Shown here in pieces: positions 51,672 through 62,511 of a stretch of DNA of 64,000 bases. How positions within the stretch are numbered: position 1 is the stretch's first letter; each line of letters begins with the position of its first letter. The DNA is taken from NCBI GenBank assembly GCA_963210315.1, contig OY723278.1, forward strand, positions 1,116,001 to 1,180,000, read 5' to 3'. Source of the DNA: Rhynchopus euleeides (Eukaryota; Euglenozoa; Diplonemea; Diplonemida; Diplonemidae). Below the pieces are notes generated by a model. The model saw only the letters and a program-made list of their open reading frames with translations, did not search any database and was not told the origin of the DNA. A program made the translations under genes and the position numbers.

Positions 51672-52953
51672 AGACGCTGTGAATTCGCCAAGGCGGTATT
51701 ACCCCACACGTAGCTGTTTGGAACAACTCTCGCAGAATCTATTTCGCACTGCAAAGTAAAGAAAACGACGTAATTTGGAGCGACTTGCTTCTGAAATCAA
51801 ACCAGCATCCAGGGCCTGGGCACATCGGGGTGTGAATTTCATATCCGCTAACCCGAGGCGCAGCCCAGCGCCAACACCAAGAGAGAGTATGGCTTCTGTC
51901 GCACGGGTAGGTGGGGGTGGGGGGAAGCGCTGAAAGCTGAACCGAGGCAGGGTGGTCTTGGTTTTGCGATCCCAGCACAGAACACGAGAAAATATAAGGC
52001 GCAAAAGCCAGGTTTCTATAGGGTGGTCTGAGAAGCCACATGTGTTTCTGCTGCTGCCAGCCCCTGCCCCCACCCCTCCTGTGTCAGAGACCCTCATCTT
52101 CTCACCTTAGCTGGACGAGAGGCGGCTTAAGAAGAGAGGGCGGGGTTGGAAGGTCCGGGGGGCTTCGCTAACCAAACACTGGAGTCCAGCCAGGACCAGC
52201 ATTGTCACCTGAATTGAGAGGGGTCTCACCTTCAAACGATTATGAACAATTCTTTTTCTTCAGCCATGCTTCTTCACGCCGAGACACTGGTCGCTCATTT
52301 CAGGTTGTTCTGGCGACACTGCTGGCATTGATTGTCTGAATCATTGAGATCAGAGCAAAGCCCCCGCACCCCCCCATGAGAGGTGACCCTCATCTCGCCT
52401 TGAAATGGTTTGAAACGATACATTTTTGGCGATTTCCCCCCGTTTTGCGAGCAATGCTCTCTCTTCCCACGAGTTTTGAACGATTTGAACAATTTGAACT
52501 ATTGTTTTGTGAGTGTTTGTAGCGCCCGCCTGGCGAGAGAGGGGTCGCTGATTCGTGCGCGTTTTTAACAAACCCACGTCTCCTGCCCCACCACTCCACT
52601 GCATCGCTGGAGTGTCACACACTTGCATCGTGACACTTTACGCAGTATCCTTTGTTGCTTCGGACCCCCCGAGTAGCCCCTGATGCAATCCGCTGGGGCA
52701 GAGGAACAGTCGCCATGGAGAAATATGGCCATCCTTGCCCCCCCCACACCCCTGCACCGCCACATGCCGATTAGGCTGGGGCGGGGAGCGCCTTGTCGAA
52801 CAACACATCAACAGCGGCTCCAAAATGGAACTGGGGAAGTTGAGACGGGGGAGGAGGGATGGGACATCACATGCTCAGATGCATGCATCCACGTTGGGTG
52901 GTTCCGGGTGGCAAACCTCAGGCAGCCACGCCTGCGCCGCAACCTCTGCTACG
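51672..52953 (+). repeat. Dispersed repeat, copy 1 (at least 1282 bp)
   Basis: From AGACGCTGTGAATTCGCC the sequence matches 62719-64000 at a constant offset of 11047 bp, with no difference found in the translated frames that I compared. The second copy runs off the window, so the right end is not defined and copy 1 may extend past 52953. There is no recognisable coding region; frames are at most ~132 codons. Near identity means the duplication is recent or the copies are being homogenised. Confidence 0.93.
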
Positions 52954-54104
52954 CCTCTTCTGTTTTTTCCTCCCTTTTTGACCGCATCCTCCGGATCTGA
53001 AGAACGGTAACATCTGTTGAAGCCAACACCCCGCACACCACACCCCTCCCCCCGACAACGAGGCCCGCAATCGCTCGGAGGGGCACCAGATGGTTAACTC
53101 TGGGGCGGGGCGGAGGGAGGGTCGGGGCCGATGCCCGAAGAATAGTGGGACTACACAGGTTTGGGGAGCGGTGTTGGAGGGTGGGGGTGGGGGGATACAC
53201 AAGTTGGGGGGGTGTAGGGGTGGGGGGGGATGTGATTGCCGAAAGGTGGAGGTGAGACAAGTGAACCCACCTCTCTCTCCAGCAGTGAAGTCCCCCCCCC
53301 CATCTTTATTTTTTGGGTGTCGACAAATCCCCAGGCACTGCGAGAGCTAGGCTACTGCGCAGACCCGTTCTGCCCCGTTGACACCCACATAGCAGGGTAG
53401 AGTCCTTTTTTTTTTGTCATCACCTCCCTGGGGTGGGGTGTGGTGGGGCAAAATAAACGAACACAACATCAGCCAAATGACTTATCCGGCGGTTTCGTTC
53501 TGCTTCGTTGTATTTTTTTTGTTGGAAATTTTCTTCTTCGTTGTGCATGCTCTGCGTGTGACAAGCTGCGCCAGTGCGGGGCACCACTCAATTGGGTGGC
53601 CAGGGCTCGACCTTTTCGCCCTTTCGGCCTTTCAGATATCACCACACACCCCTCCCTTTACACTGCAGGCAGAAGAGGGAGAGAATGGGAAGGCGATGCC
53701 GCAAACGGGAGACTTGTTCTTCTTCAGCAGTTGTTCGGAGCTTCTCCGTCATCAGCGCAGAAAAGTGAGCGCGGTAACAATCCAAGTGGCCACATTTGAC
53801 AACAGCCTGCCACAGGTTTTCTCAGAGCGAAGGCCATTCTTCTCTGGCGTGTATGTTATAGGCTCTGTTATTTCTTCGTTTTTGTGCGACGTCAACCACC
53901 ACACCATGCCTTTGATGACACGCAGAGATGACGGGAGGCAGACAAGTGTGAGGTGTATTTCAGCTGCCCCCCCCCCCCCCTTCCGAATGAATAGTTTGCC
54001 ACACAGGATTCGTATTCCCACCAGTCATTTCTGCCGAAAACCATTTTGTCTTGGACTTCACGCTGGAGGTGACCAAAGGAGAGTGAGGGGGGGGGGGGGG
54101 GGGG
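52954..54104. other. Intergenic or continuation of the dispersed repeat
   Basis: I see no defensible gene. A 339-codon plus-strand frame starting at 53414 runs into the foldback element and looks composite. The stretch ends in G18 (54087-54104), the left flank of the foldback element. Confidence 0.5.
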
Positions 54105-55257
54105 TAGGGGGGGTCAAATGCCACCCTTTTACGTGGACAAACACGATTTTTCAAAAAAACCGGCGCAGAGGCCCCAAAGCCCCCGTAAACCCTCCAAACC
54201 CCCCCAGATCGGTCCGGAAACCCATCGAACCCCACTTTTCCACCATTCCGGGCACCTCAGGTGCCCGAATTGGGGTACCTAAATTTTGTGCCACCGTTTG
54301 GTACCGGACAGTGCCACTGTGTGGGAGGTTGGAAAAGAAAATGCCCCAACACACCACATCTGAGGGTTGCAATGCATGTTGCTTGCCAACCACGTCATCC
54401 GGTGGGTGTCAGGCGCTATGTAGGTGGCATTAGCCAGGTCTTCGATGAGTTCTGGCTTGTATATGTACCTCCCTGCCACCATGCACCGGGAGGCTGCCTG
54501 TAGGTACGGAACAAGTCCAGATGGTCGTGTGATTCCTGTGCAGCAGTGCTCCACAACCGGGATGTGTTGACAACGACTGTTGCAACACGAGCTGTACATT
54601 CCGGGAACACACGAAGTGCGCTGTCGCGGTACCCATTGTGCCAGAATTGGTAGTTGCTGCGGTCTACTTTGCCTGGCCCAAGAGCACTGGTACTGAACGG
54701 TGCAATATGCGTGGCGAGGTGAATGCAACGGAAGGGCGCAAAGTCAATACAGCTCTCGGATGGCGGGTGGTGGTGCCACTAGTGTGTGACGTTCACTCGA
54801 GGATACAACGCATCACAATGAATCAGCAACCGTGGACCGAGTACAATACGCTCTCTGTGGCTGGTGTGGGGGACAAAGGCAGTGCCTGTGCCGCAGGCAG
54901 GGAGGTACATATACAAGCCAGAACACATCGAAGACCTGGCTCATGCCACCTACATAGCGCCTGACACCCACCGGATGACGTGGTTGGCAAGCAACATGCA
55001 TTGCAACCCTCAGATGTGGTGTGTTGGGGCATTTTCTTTTCCAACCTCCCACACAGTGGCACTGTCCGGTACCAAACGGTGGCACAAAATTTAGGTACCC
55101 CAATTCGGGCACCTGAGGTGCCCGGAATGGTGGAAAAGTGGGGTTCGATGGGTTTCCGGACCGATCTGGGGGGGTTTGGAGGGTTTACGGGGGCTTTGGG
55201 GCCTCTGCGCCGGTTTTTTGAAAAATCGTGTTTGTCACCCCCATTTGACCCCCCCTA
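54105..55257. mobile_element. Foldback element, copy B (1.15 kb)
   Basis: Near-identical to copy A at 38934-40085 in both arms and loop, in the same loop orientation. The few differences include a one-base change of GATGTG to GATGAG near 54447 and some substitutions in the loop. The left flank is G18; the right end shares a TA with the 774 bp element that follows. No transposase. Confidence 0.9.
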
Positions 55258-56029
55258 GGCATAGGGTGCGGGCGATTCGGTTATCGCCCAAATCGCAAAA
55301 ATTATCGCCCTCATTATCGCCCATTCTGTCAAGGCGATAAGTGGGCGATAATTTTTCCGTAGTATTTTGGGGGCAAAATGGCCCGGACAGGGACGTCAGA
55401 TCACTGCTGAGGTGGTGAGTGGGTCATTGCCTCAGTGAAGACCCGGTTCCTGACCTAGATCAAGCCCTCTGCTCCAGTGTTCTCAGTGGGTGAGGACTCT
55501 GTGACCAGGGTCAGAACCGCCCCAGGTCTCAGGTCAGCCGTGAAGCTTCCTGAAACGTACGGAGCGCATCTCCTCCCATTCAGACCGACTACACTCGAAC
55601 CACGCATCTCCTTCAACACTAAGGTGTACCCGCTTCATGCTCACGAGTGCTCCTAGTAACGGCGAGTGAACAGGTCCTGAGCGAGGTCAGGATCTGGGCC
55701 AATGCCCAGTTCCTCACGTGGGTTTTGACCGAGGAAATGACCCACCCACATGACGTCAGTGGTCAGAAGCTGATTTCTGATGCAGAATCCTAGGTCTTGG
55801 CCCAGTTGTTGACGAGGTCACAGGGCCCTGTGGGACCCAGGGTCAGTAGAGCGGTAACCCACTCACCACTAGCTGAAGACCCCCTCAGAAAGTGTGAAAG
55901 AAAACGGGCGATAATGGGCGATAATTTGGCGATAATGGGCGATAAGGCGATTCGATACGCGATAATCGGGGCTCGAACCCGGTTGGGCGAATATAGGGCG
56001 ATAGGCGAATCGCCCGCACCCTATGCCTA
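55256..56029. mobile_element. 774 bp non-autonomous element with TAGGCATA ends
   Basis: Left TAGGCATAGGGTGCGGGCGA and the reverse complement of the right end match over about 27 bp. The first eight bases (TAGGCATA) are those of the hAT element at 35644. GCGATAATGGGCGATAA-type repeats lie inside both ends, resembling the hAT subterminal CGATAA motifs. The inversion continues more weakly inward (GTGGTGAGTGGGT at ~55410 with its complement near 55860). There is no coding capacity. The right flank is G12 (56030-56041). I infer a miniature element moved by a hAT transposase. Confidence 0.8.
55652..55674 (+). rRNA. Short large-subunit rRNA-like fragment at the centre of the 774 bp element
   Basis: Twenty-three bases containing AGTAACGGCGAGTGAACAGG match the highly conserved sequence near the 5' end of eukaryotic 25S/28S rRNA (domain I), as I know it. 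It sits within 10-30 bp of the element's midpoint (about 55643). The weaker ACCCGCT just upstream (55628-55634) resembles the start of the same rRNA region but at the wrong distance. It is a fragment, not a functional rRNA gene. Confidence 0.55.
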
Positions 56030-57392
56030 GGGGGGGGGGGGCGAGAAATGGTCAGAGTTTCCGCTGCTCATGCAACCATTTTCGAGAAGGTGTTTCCCGC
56101 ACAGACATGGGCGCGAACCTCTTCACCGTTGCCAAATACACATGGGTTCGGAGCCCTTGTGGGACAGTAGGGGCATCGGATGGCCCGATACGCAACTCAA
56201 AAATAAATGTTGAGATGCATTTTCTGGGCGAATGGTGGCCTGCTCTGCTGTGCGCAGGAAACCGAAGACACGGCATGAAGCGCTACGGTGTGATGAAGGG
56301 TGGACACACCGCTGGTATCAGCCTCACGAAGGGGTTTTTTTTCTTGGATCGCCATGATTGCTTGTTGCGCAAAGCCGTAGCGAGGTGGTGAGAAAATATG
56401 TAAAAAACGTACAAGGCAAACCAAACAGTACCAGAAGGGCCAAGAGGGAAAGACTGGCAACCTGCAAACCGCCCATAAATATACGCGACACGCGCATGAG
56501 AACAACAAACGGCAGACAGTGCCAAGGAGGCGGATGGGGTCACGGGACAGATCGAAGGACGCAAGCCTAGCTCTGGCGCACGATCCCCGAGACAGGGATG
56601 TTGCTGCACCTTGCTTGGTTTATGCGGTGTACCCACCACGCTGCCATTGTCCCACACACCCGCAGTCAGGACACAATAGCGCACGTGTGGGCCAAACATA
56701 TCCACATGACTGCCACAACATCACCGAGGAACAATCTGGGGACATACACACAACTCCGTGAACATCACTTGTTGCTGTGCGTTTTTCCAAGATCACGCGG
56801 CAGAAGGGACTGCCCCGGACCCACTGCACCACCAGCAAGCGTCTTTGCTTCATCGAGTTCCTGATTTTTTCTTCTGCTGCTGCTGCTGCTGCAGGCAAAG
56901 AAACGGGGGAAAAAAGGGGACAGGCCGCAGTTTCTCTCACCACACACACACACACACACACAACATCTCGCCCCACCCCCCCCCCCTCTTCAGGCTCTGC
57001 CTCTCTTTTCCTCTACCAATTTGCAAATCTTTGTGATGTCAGCGGCGTCCTCCGCACACACCATGCGTTGCAAACCCACTCCTGATAAAGAGGGTGGTGT
57101 GCAGAGCAGCGAGGTTCCCAGAACCGAACAGGATACCTTCCCATAACAAAAGCCATTCCCCACCACTGAGGTTGGGGTGTGTATGCCACCCCACGCGAGG
57201 GTGGCAATCTTTTCTCCCCCTTGAGGGGCACACCGGAACGTGTCACACCAGACACAGTGTCATCACTCCACCCCGAAAAATATACCGAGCCGGGCAAAAA
57301 AAACACAATAACAATCCCGGGAATCACGTTGGATCATAAACAGTTTTGAAGAAGAAGAAGGATTTTTCTCACACCGATCACCCCCCCCCCCC
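56030..57392. other. Intergenic with (CTG)6 and (CA)11 microsatellites
   Basis: No gene recognised; frames are up to 140 codons. It holds (CTG)6 at 56874-56891 and (CA)11 at 56941-56962. It ends in C12 (57381-57392), the left flank of the next element. Confidence 0.6.
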
Positions 57393-59070
57393 CAGTGATG
57401 TGCCGATGTATATATACGCCAATGTATATATACGTATATATACGTTCGGAGGTCCCGAAAATCCGGAAATATACGTCCCCTATGTAATTCCCTGTTGCAC
57501 GGTGGCCAGGTCACTGTGGGGTCACCTGGGTGGGATCTCCCACAGGATATGTTGAGTGGGTATATCCCGCTCTGTGCCTTCGACAGATACTTCCCTTGGA
57601 ACGAAGTGAAACGCCAATCCGGTTGCCCACAGGGTGTTCCGCTTCGGTTGTGCCGCACCTTACGTGGCCACATGTTGTTGGGCAGTTCGAAAGACACCGC
57701 CCTCCCCTGTGCACAGTGGAACCTGTGCTGAGGGGAGGTGCCTTTCTGAGTCCCTTACTGAGTGGCGACGGGGCACCCAGGTATTGACTGGTGGTGACCA
57801 TGCTGTGCTGGAGTCTTTCCAAAGACGACACCTCTCCCACAGTCTGCGGCGACTCTGCCGTGGCGACAAGGATTCCTGTCATGGGAGATCGCTGCGTGGA
57901 TCAACGTGGCACCACCCGTGTGCTCGGCAGGTTGTTTCGGCACCTGTTTTCTCCGTGTCATGCTTTTCGTGAGCGTGTCAGGGATGTTGGCACACGCTGG
58001 GGAGGGTTCACATGATGACATAACATATATCAGAAGCACACACCCACGTGGCGCTGTCCTTGGCAGGACTTTGAAAGTGCCGCCTTGATATCCTTGTTGG
58101 ATAGAACCCTCATATCACACCCTCAATCAGCTGACGACGTGGTGTGATTTGTTGTGACCAGTTGTGACGACTTGTGACCCTTTTGTGATGAGTTGTGATG
58201 AGGTGTGATCTGTTGTGATCTGTTGTGATCGCGATCCAAAATTTTAAATTTTTGAAATTTTGGATCGCGATCACAACAGATCACACCTCATCACACCTCA
58301 TCACAACTCATCACAACTCATCACAACTCATCACAAAAGGGTCACAAGTCGTCACAACTGGTCGCAACAAATCACAACTGGCCACAACAAATCGCAACAA
58401 ATCACAACAAATCACAACATTTGGCGTTGTGATTTGTTGTGATCGGGTGTGATTCGTTGTGATTTGTTGTTTTTTCCCCCAGCCTGATTACCCCAATATA
58501 CGTATATATACGCCATGGGGTAATCAGGCTGGGGAAAAAAACAACAAATCACAACAAATCACACCCGATCACAACAGATCACAACAAATCACAAGGCAAA
58601 TGTTGTGATTTGTTGTGATTTTTTGCGACTAGGTGTGACGTGGTGTGATTTGTTGTGACCAGTTGTGACGACTTGTGACCCTTTTGTGATGAGTTGTGAT
58701 GAGGTGTGATCTGTTGTGATCTGTTGTGATCGCGATCCAAAATTTTAAATTTTTGAAATTTTGGATCGCGATCACAACAGATCACAACAGATCACAACAG
58801 ATCACAACAGATCACACCTCATCACAACTCATCACAACTCATCACAAAAGGGTCACAAGTCGTCACAACTGGTCGCAACAAATCACAACTGGCCACAACA
58901 AATCGCAACAAATCGCAACAAATCACAACATTTGGCGTTGTGATTTGTTGTGATCGGGTGTGATTCGTTGTGATTTGTTGTTTTTTCCCCCAGCCTGATT
59001 ACCCCACGCCATGTATATATACGTATATATACGCTCAAGATCCGGATATACGTCGTATAGCACATCACTG
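57393..59070. mobile_element. 1.68 kb hAT-like non-autonomous element rich in GTGATTTGTT palindromes
   Basis: Perfect 11 bp terminal inverted repeats CAGTGATGTGC (57393-57403) and GCACATCACTG (59060-59070) fit the CAGTG-type ends of hAT elements. GTATATATACG repeats lie inside both ends (57411-57450 and 59010-59033). The left half (57450-58130) is unique DNA without a convincing gene. The right half (58135-58990) is an array of degenerate GTGATTTGTT / AACAAATCAC words arranged as large palindromes. It is flanked by C12 on the left and C9 on the right (59071-59079), which would be an 8 bp CCCCCCCC target duplication. Confidence 0.75.
58135..58990. repeat. Duplicated large palindromes of ~10 bp GTGATTTGTT words
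   Basis: One palindrome is centred near 58250 (GATCGCGATCCAAAATTTT and its complement), with arms of repeated AACAGATCAC / CATCACAACT words. A near copy is centred near 58750, about 500 bp on. Between them is a second palindrome, CCCCAGCCTGATTACCCC (58477-58494) with its complement (58517-58534), whose left half recurs at 58987. The loop holds ATATACGTATATATACG, which also occurs at both ends of the host element. Confidence 0.85.
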
Positions 59071-60837
59071 CCCCCCCCCTACCCCTCCCCCACTTTCATC
59101 AATACTATTGGGGGTGCGCTGTGCAACACTGTGTGCCAAACTGTGTGTCACTTTGCAACCAGCTTTGTTGAGGCACACACACTCAGACACAGATACGCTC
59201 ATCTTTCCCCCCTCCCCCCGCCTTCTGCATCTCCACAAGCGGAGGCCCCTCTTGTCGAGGTAGCATTACACGAACCATCAGAAATCGGAAAGACTGGCTG
59301 TACCCGGATGCGGATCCAGAGGATCCGCAGGATATGACTATCCGGAAGGGGAGGGGTGGGGCGCCCAATTAGGCGGTAAAACTATCTGTGCCCCCCACCC
59401 CCCCCCCTTCCTCTGCCGGGTCGTGAAGTGACAATGTCGCAAGATCCGGTGAAGGGGAAAAAACAGGGGGGGGGGGTGCACGGAACAGTTTCCCCTCCCA
59501 GCCTTTCATTTTTTTGGCTCCCAGCCAGGCAATAAAAAAATGCAGGACAATATCTGCAAAAGAAGAATAGTGTATCGTGACACACTCGCTTTGGTTACAG
59601 AATGCCGTAACCCCGGCGGTGTGTTGCACATTGGGTGATAAAACGAGAGAAGCACATGTGTGAGAAAAGGGGAGGGGGTGACGAGGGAGTGTGGGGGGGT
59701 GGGGGTGGGGACGTAACTGAAGGGGACACCCCAAAACGGCATGCAACGCAACACATGTCCAAAAGAAGGGTTTTGTGGAATGTGGGACAAGACAACAAAA
59801 ATAAGGGGGGGAGACAAGTGAGGCACTTTCGCTGGGAGCGATACGGTGGGGGGGGGGGGTGGTGGTGGTGGTGGTGGTGGTGGGGGGGGGGATGAGGTTG
59901 GGAGCAAGAGTCACGCACTCCTGTACTTTTTTGACAAGAGAAATTACTTAGCTGGATGAATGGGGAGTGGGGGGATATTGTGAAAAAATAACTTAGTTGC
60001 GGTGGTAGTGGGGAGTGGGGGGGGGGGGGTGAATGACCTGCTGGAAGGCAGTCCGTAAGATGATCTCGGGATCCACCCCCACACTTGTGGATAGCCCTGG
60101 CACTATTTGATTGGCACATCATCTCCGGGGGCTGGAGGGGTGGGGGTGGGGGTGGGGATAAGGGTTTATTTGAAGAATACCAATGAATATGCCGGCAATG
60201 CCGAATTATCTCTGACCCGCCTTTGCCTTCGCTTTACCCCGCATCCACTCGGCATTCAGCTGAAGGCTCGAAGAAGCAAGAGGCGCCTGATCAAACATGG
60301 CTGAAAAAGATGATTTTGGTGGTCACAGCCTCAAAAGAGTGGGCCTCTCGCAACCATTGCTGTTGTCTGGTGTTGTTCTGAACAGCCAAAGACGGGAGAA
60401 CAGGAGGACCATCACTCATGCCATGGCCCCACATCCCCTGTACTTCGAATGACACTAAAACTGGTCGAAAGGTAAAGAGGTTTCCATATTAGGCAGGGTG
60501 GGTGTGCGGGAGGGGGGGTGGGTGGTTGTGCAGAAGGGTGGGATACAGAGAGATAAAGACGCGTAAGTTCAGCCACAGACACACCCTCGTGTGTCAGTTG
60601 CCTGATTTGGATGGCGTTCGGTGGGTGCAGCACCTTTTTCCTGTCCCGTCTTGCCACGCGGTAACAATGCCCCTCGAGACAGTTCCGCTTTTTAGTGGCA
60701 GGAAGGTTATGCCTGTATCCGCTGCAATTCCATTCACGAGAGGTCAATCTCGCATCCGACACAGAACATCACGAATTCGCAAATCAGAGCAGCCCTTGTC
60801 AGAAATTGGCTGTGCCTCGCAGTGGCAACACAGCTGA
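59071..60837. other. Intergenic with G runs and a (GGT)n tract
   Basis: No gene recognised. A (GGT)8 tract lies at 59858-59881 between two G runs. The 181-codon minus-strand frame (59369-59914) is largely translated low-complexity DNA and is not called. Confidence 0.55.
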
Positions 60838-60959
60838 GATGACACGGATCGCATAATTTTGGCCGCCATATTATGTCACTGGCGGACCACCCGCGCTCGC
60901 AAGAATCTGCGTGGTGATTAGTTTCCCACGTATGGGGTAATACCGCCTGGTCGAATTCA
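60838..60959 (-). repeat. Diverged inverted relative of the 51672/62719 repeat start
   Basis: Read on the minus strand, GTGAATTCGACCAGGCGGTA and the bases after it match the first ~90 bp of the 51672 and 62719 repeats at roughly 70-80 percent identity. The most similar part is GGCGGTATTACCCCA. It faces the 62719 copy across ~1.75 kb, so the pair brackets the stretch 60960-62718. Confidence 0.6.
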
Positions 60960-61071
60960 CACCATCTCAAACCATTTCACAAAATTTCACAAAAAATATT
61001 ATTAAAGTTGGATTAGCGTGCCGGCACCGCGCCTCGGCGAGGGAACCGTACCCGCTGTCCTGTATATTAAC

Positions 61072-61980
61072 CTATGTCACGCCGCTAGGGCGTGATCGCC
61101 TCCTCGGTAAAGGAAAAGGAGGTCTGAACGAGGCACTCTGCGCCTGTAGCCCGGTTGTGAGCCGGGATACGACGGCGGCCTTCAGAAAGAAAGAAAGGGA
61201 AGAGACGTATATGTTTTTGCTTTTAGGGCAGAGCTTTGGGGCTTGGCGGCCGCGCGAAGGGCGCGGTCTCCAAGGCCTCTTAGCCGACACAGTTTTCTTT
61301 GGCACTCGGCGTGTGGAGAGCCAGGCAGCGACAGGGTTGCCGTCGCATCTTCGCTTAATTTGATGAACACACGGTTTGCAGCTCCGAGGGGTTCTGTCCG
61401 CCATAGTCAAGCGTTGTTTTGTGATGAGGTCTTCCGCTACCTTGATAAGACGAGGGAGCAGTTGACACGTGATCTGATGGCGAGGCAGAACCTCGGGGAG
61501 GGGGAGTCGTTTTCCAGGCGCAGGGGATGTCACTGCGTCAAGGGCACTACTGTTTCTTTTAAGAGTTTGAAGCTCGTCCACAACACGGTCTTGGTCAGAC
61601 AGGCCGGAAGACATGGACTTCTCATCAGAGTCGAGATCTACATGGTCAACCAGGCGCCGTTTGAGCGTCAGATAATCAAGGCCGGGATCTGACGGACCTG
61701 TCGGAGACCCGTCGAGCCAGCTGTTTGTTTCATCGTCACACACGGAGGGTGGGGAGGGGGAAGGGGGCTCGGAGGAAGCGAGGTCCTCGGTAGCACACAG
61801 TTGTCCCTCAAGCGCTGGGACGTCAGGCTCAAAGTCAGGCAGGCTTGAAGCAGACCTGTAAGGTTGGCCGGCACTAGCACACACGTAGAGCGGGGAGGGG
61901 GGTGGGGAATCGGAGGAATCGAGGTCCTCGGTATCGCCGAGACATCTCTTCAGTGAAGGGGAAGTAGAACAAAAAATAGC
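61072..61980 (-). CDS. Open frame with an internal TEDL-SS-PPSP repeat, unknown
   Basis: The frame ends at 61072 and is open past 61884 into an A/T-rich repeat. It has no clear ATG at its 5' end, so the upstream limit is only indicated. Two copies of a motif of the form TEDL-x-SS-x(0-2)-P-x-PSP lie ~47 residues apart, matching a DNA-level direct repeat at 61772 and 61914. The middle part is acidic with LKRRLVDHVDLDSDEKSMSS, and the C-terminal part is basic (Lys/Arg/Pro-rich). I do not recognise the family. The surroundings (inverted repeats, A-rich repeats) suggest a fragment of a mobile-element gene. A second minus-strand frame upstream (to 62404) may be its broken continuation. Confidence 0.35.
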   Translation of the reverse strand, partial: AIFCSTSPSLKRCLGDTEDLDSSDSPPPSPLYVCASAGQPYRSASSLPDFEPDVPALEGQLCATEDLASSEPPSPSPPSVCDDETNSWLDGSPTGPSDPGLDYLTLKRRLVDHVDLDSDEKSMSSGLSDQDRVVDELQTLKRNSSALDAVTSPAPGKRLPLPEVLPRHQITCQLLPRLIKVAEDLITKQRLTMADRTPRSCKPCVHQIKRRCDGNPVAAWLSTRRVPKKTVSAKRPWRPRPSRGRQAPKLCPKSKNIYVSSLSFFLKAAVVSRLTTGLQAQSASFRPPFPLPRRRSRPSGVT

Positions 61981-62075
61981 AAAATTTCGCGGTGCAAAAT
62001 TTGTGAATTTTTGTGAATTTTTGCGACTTCTGCGACTTTTTGTGACTTTTTGCGACTTTCTGCGCCTTCTTGCGT
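61965..62075 (+). repeat. TTTTTGTGAATTTTTGYGAC repeats
   Basis: Short tandem words TTTTTGTGA / TTTTTGCGAC are repeated over ~110 bp. The inverted form (TTCACAAAAAATCRCAAAAAA) recurs at 62512-62690 and near 60980-61000. Confidence 0.7.
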
Positions 62076-62511
62076 TTTGGGCGGTGCTGGCACTTGGGCA
62101 CTAATGGCGGATGCAGTGGTTTGGGTTTATGGAAAAAGGGTGGTAGACGTGATGCCCAACTCCTCCTGAAGGTACGCATTGTATCTGCTGCGCCAGCTGG
62201 GGAAACACGGCCCGGGGCCGTGCCACCCTGCAGCCACTGCAGGAAGTGCTGCCTCAGGGTTCCTCGGCAGTGGACCAATGCACATTGGCCGTGTGTGTCA
62301 GCGTCCGTCTTGGATCTCACAACGGTCACGCCATCTCCCACCCCTGAGGTCGCTGCTCTAACGAAGGTGCGCGGCACAGGTCGTGGAGATCCACGAAACG
62401 GCAAGCAGTGGCGAACTGCAAGGCAAATCCTTGCCCTGGGGTGTCTGGGACCTACCCTACCCCCCTTGGTGCTGGGGACAGAGGGGGGGTACCCGACCCC
62501 CTTCGGGTCTC

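Noticed and set aside
53414-54433. 339-codon plus-strand frame
   Set aside because: It fuses intergenic DNA, a translated G run and a foldback arm; no recognisable domain.
55968-55980. tRNA B-box-like GGGTTCGAGCCCC on the minus strand
   Set aside because: No A box or cloverleaf is visible around it and it sits inside the terminal region of the 774 bp element.
58135-58990. CRISPR-like appearance of regularly repeated ~10 bp words
   Set aside because: Repeats are short, degenerate, in both orientations and without spacers; the context is eukaryotic and transposon-bound.
59369-59914. 181-codon minus-strand frame
   Set aside because: Mostly translated GGT and G-run low-complexity DNA.
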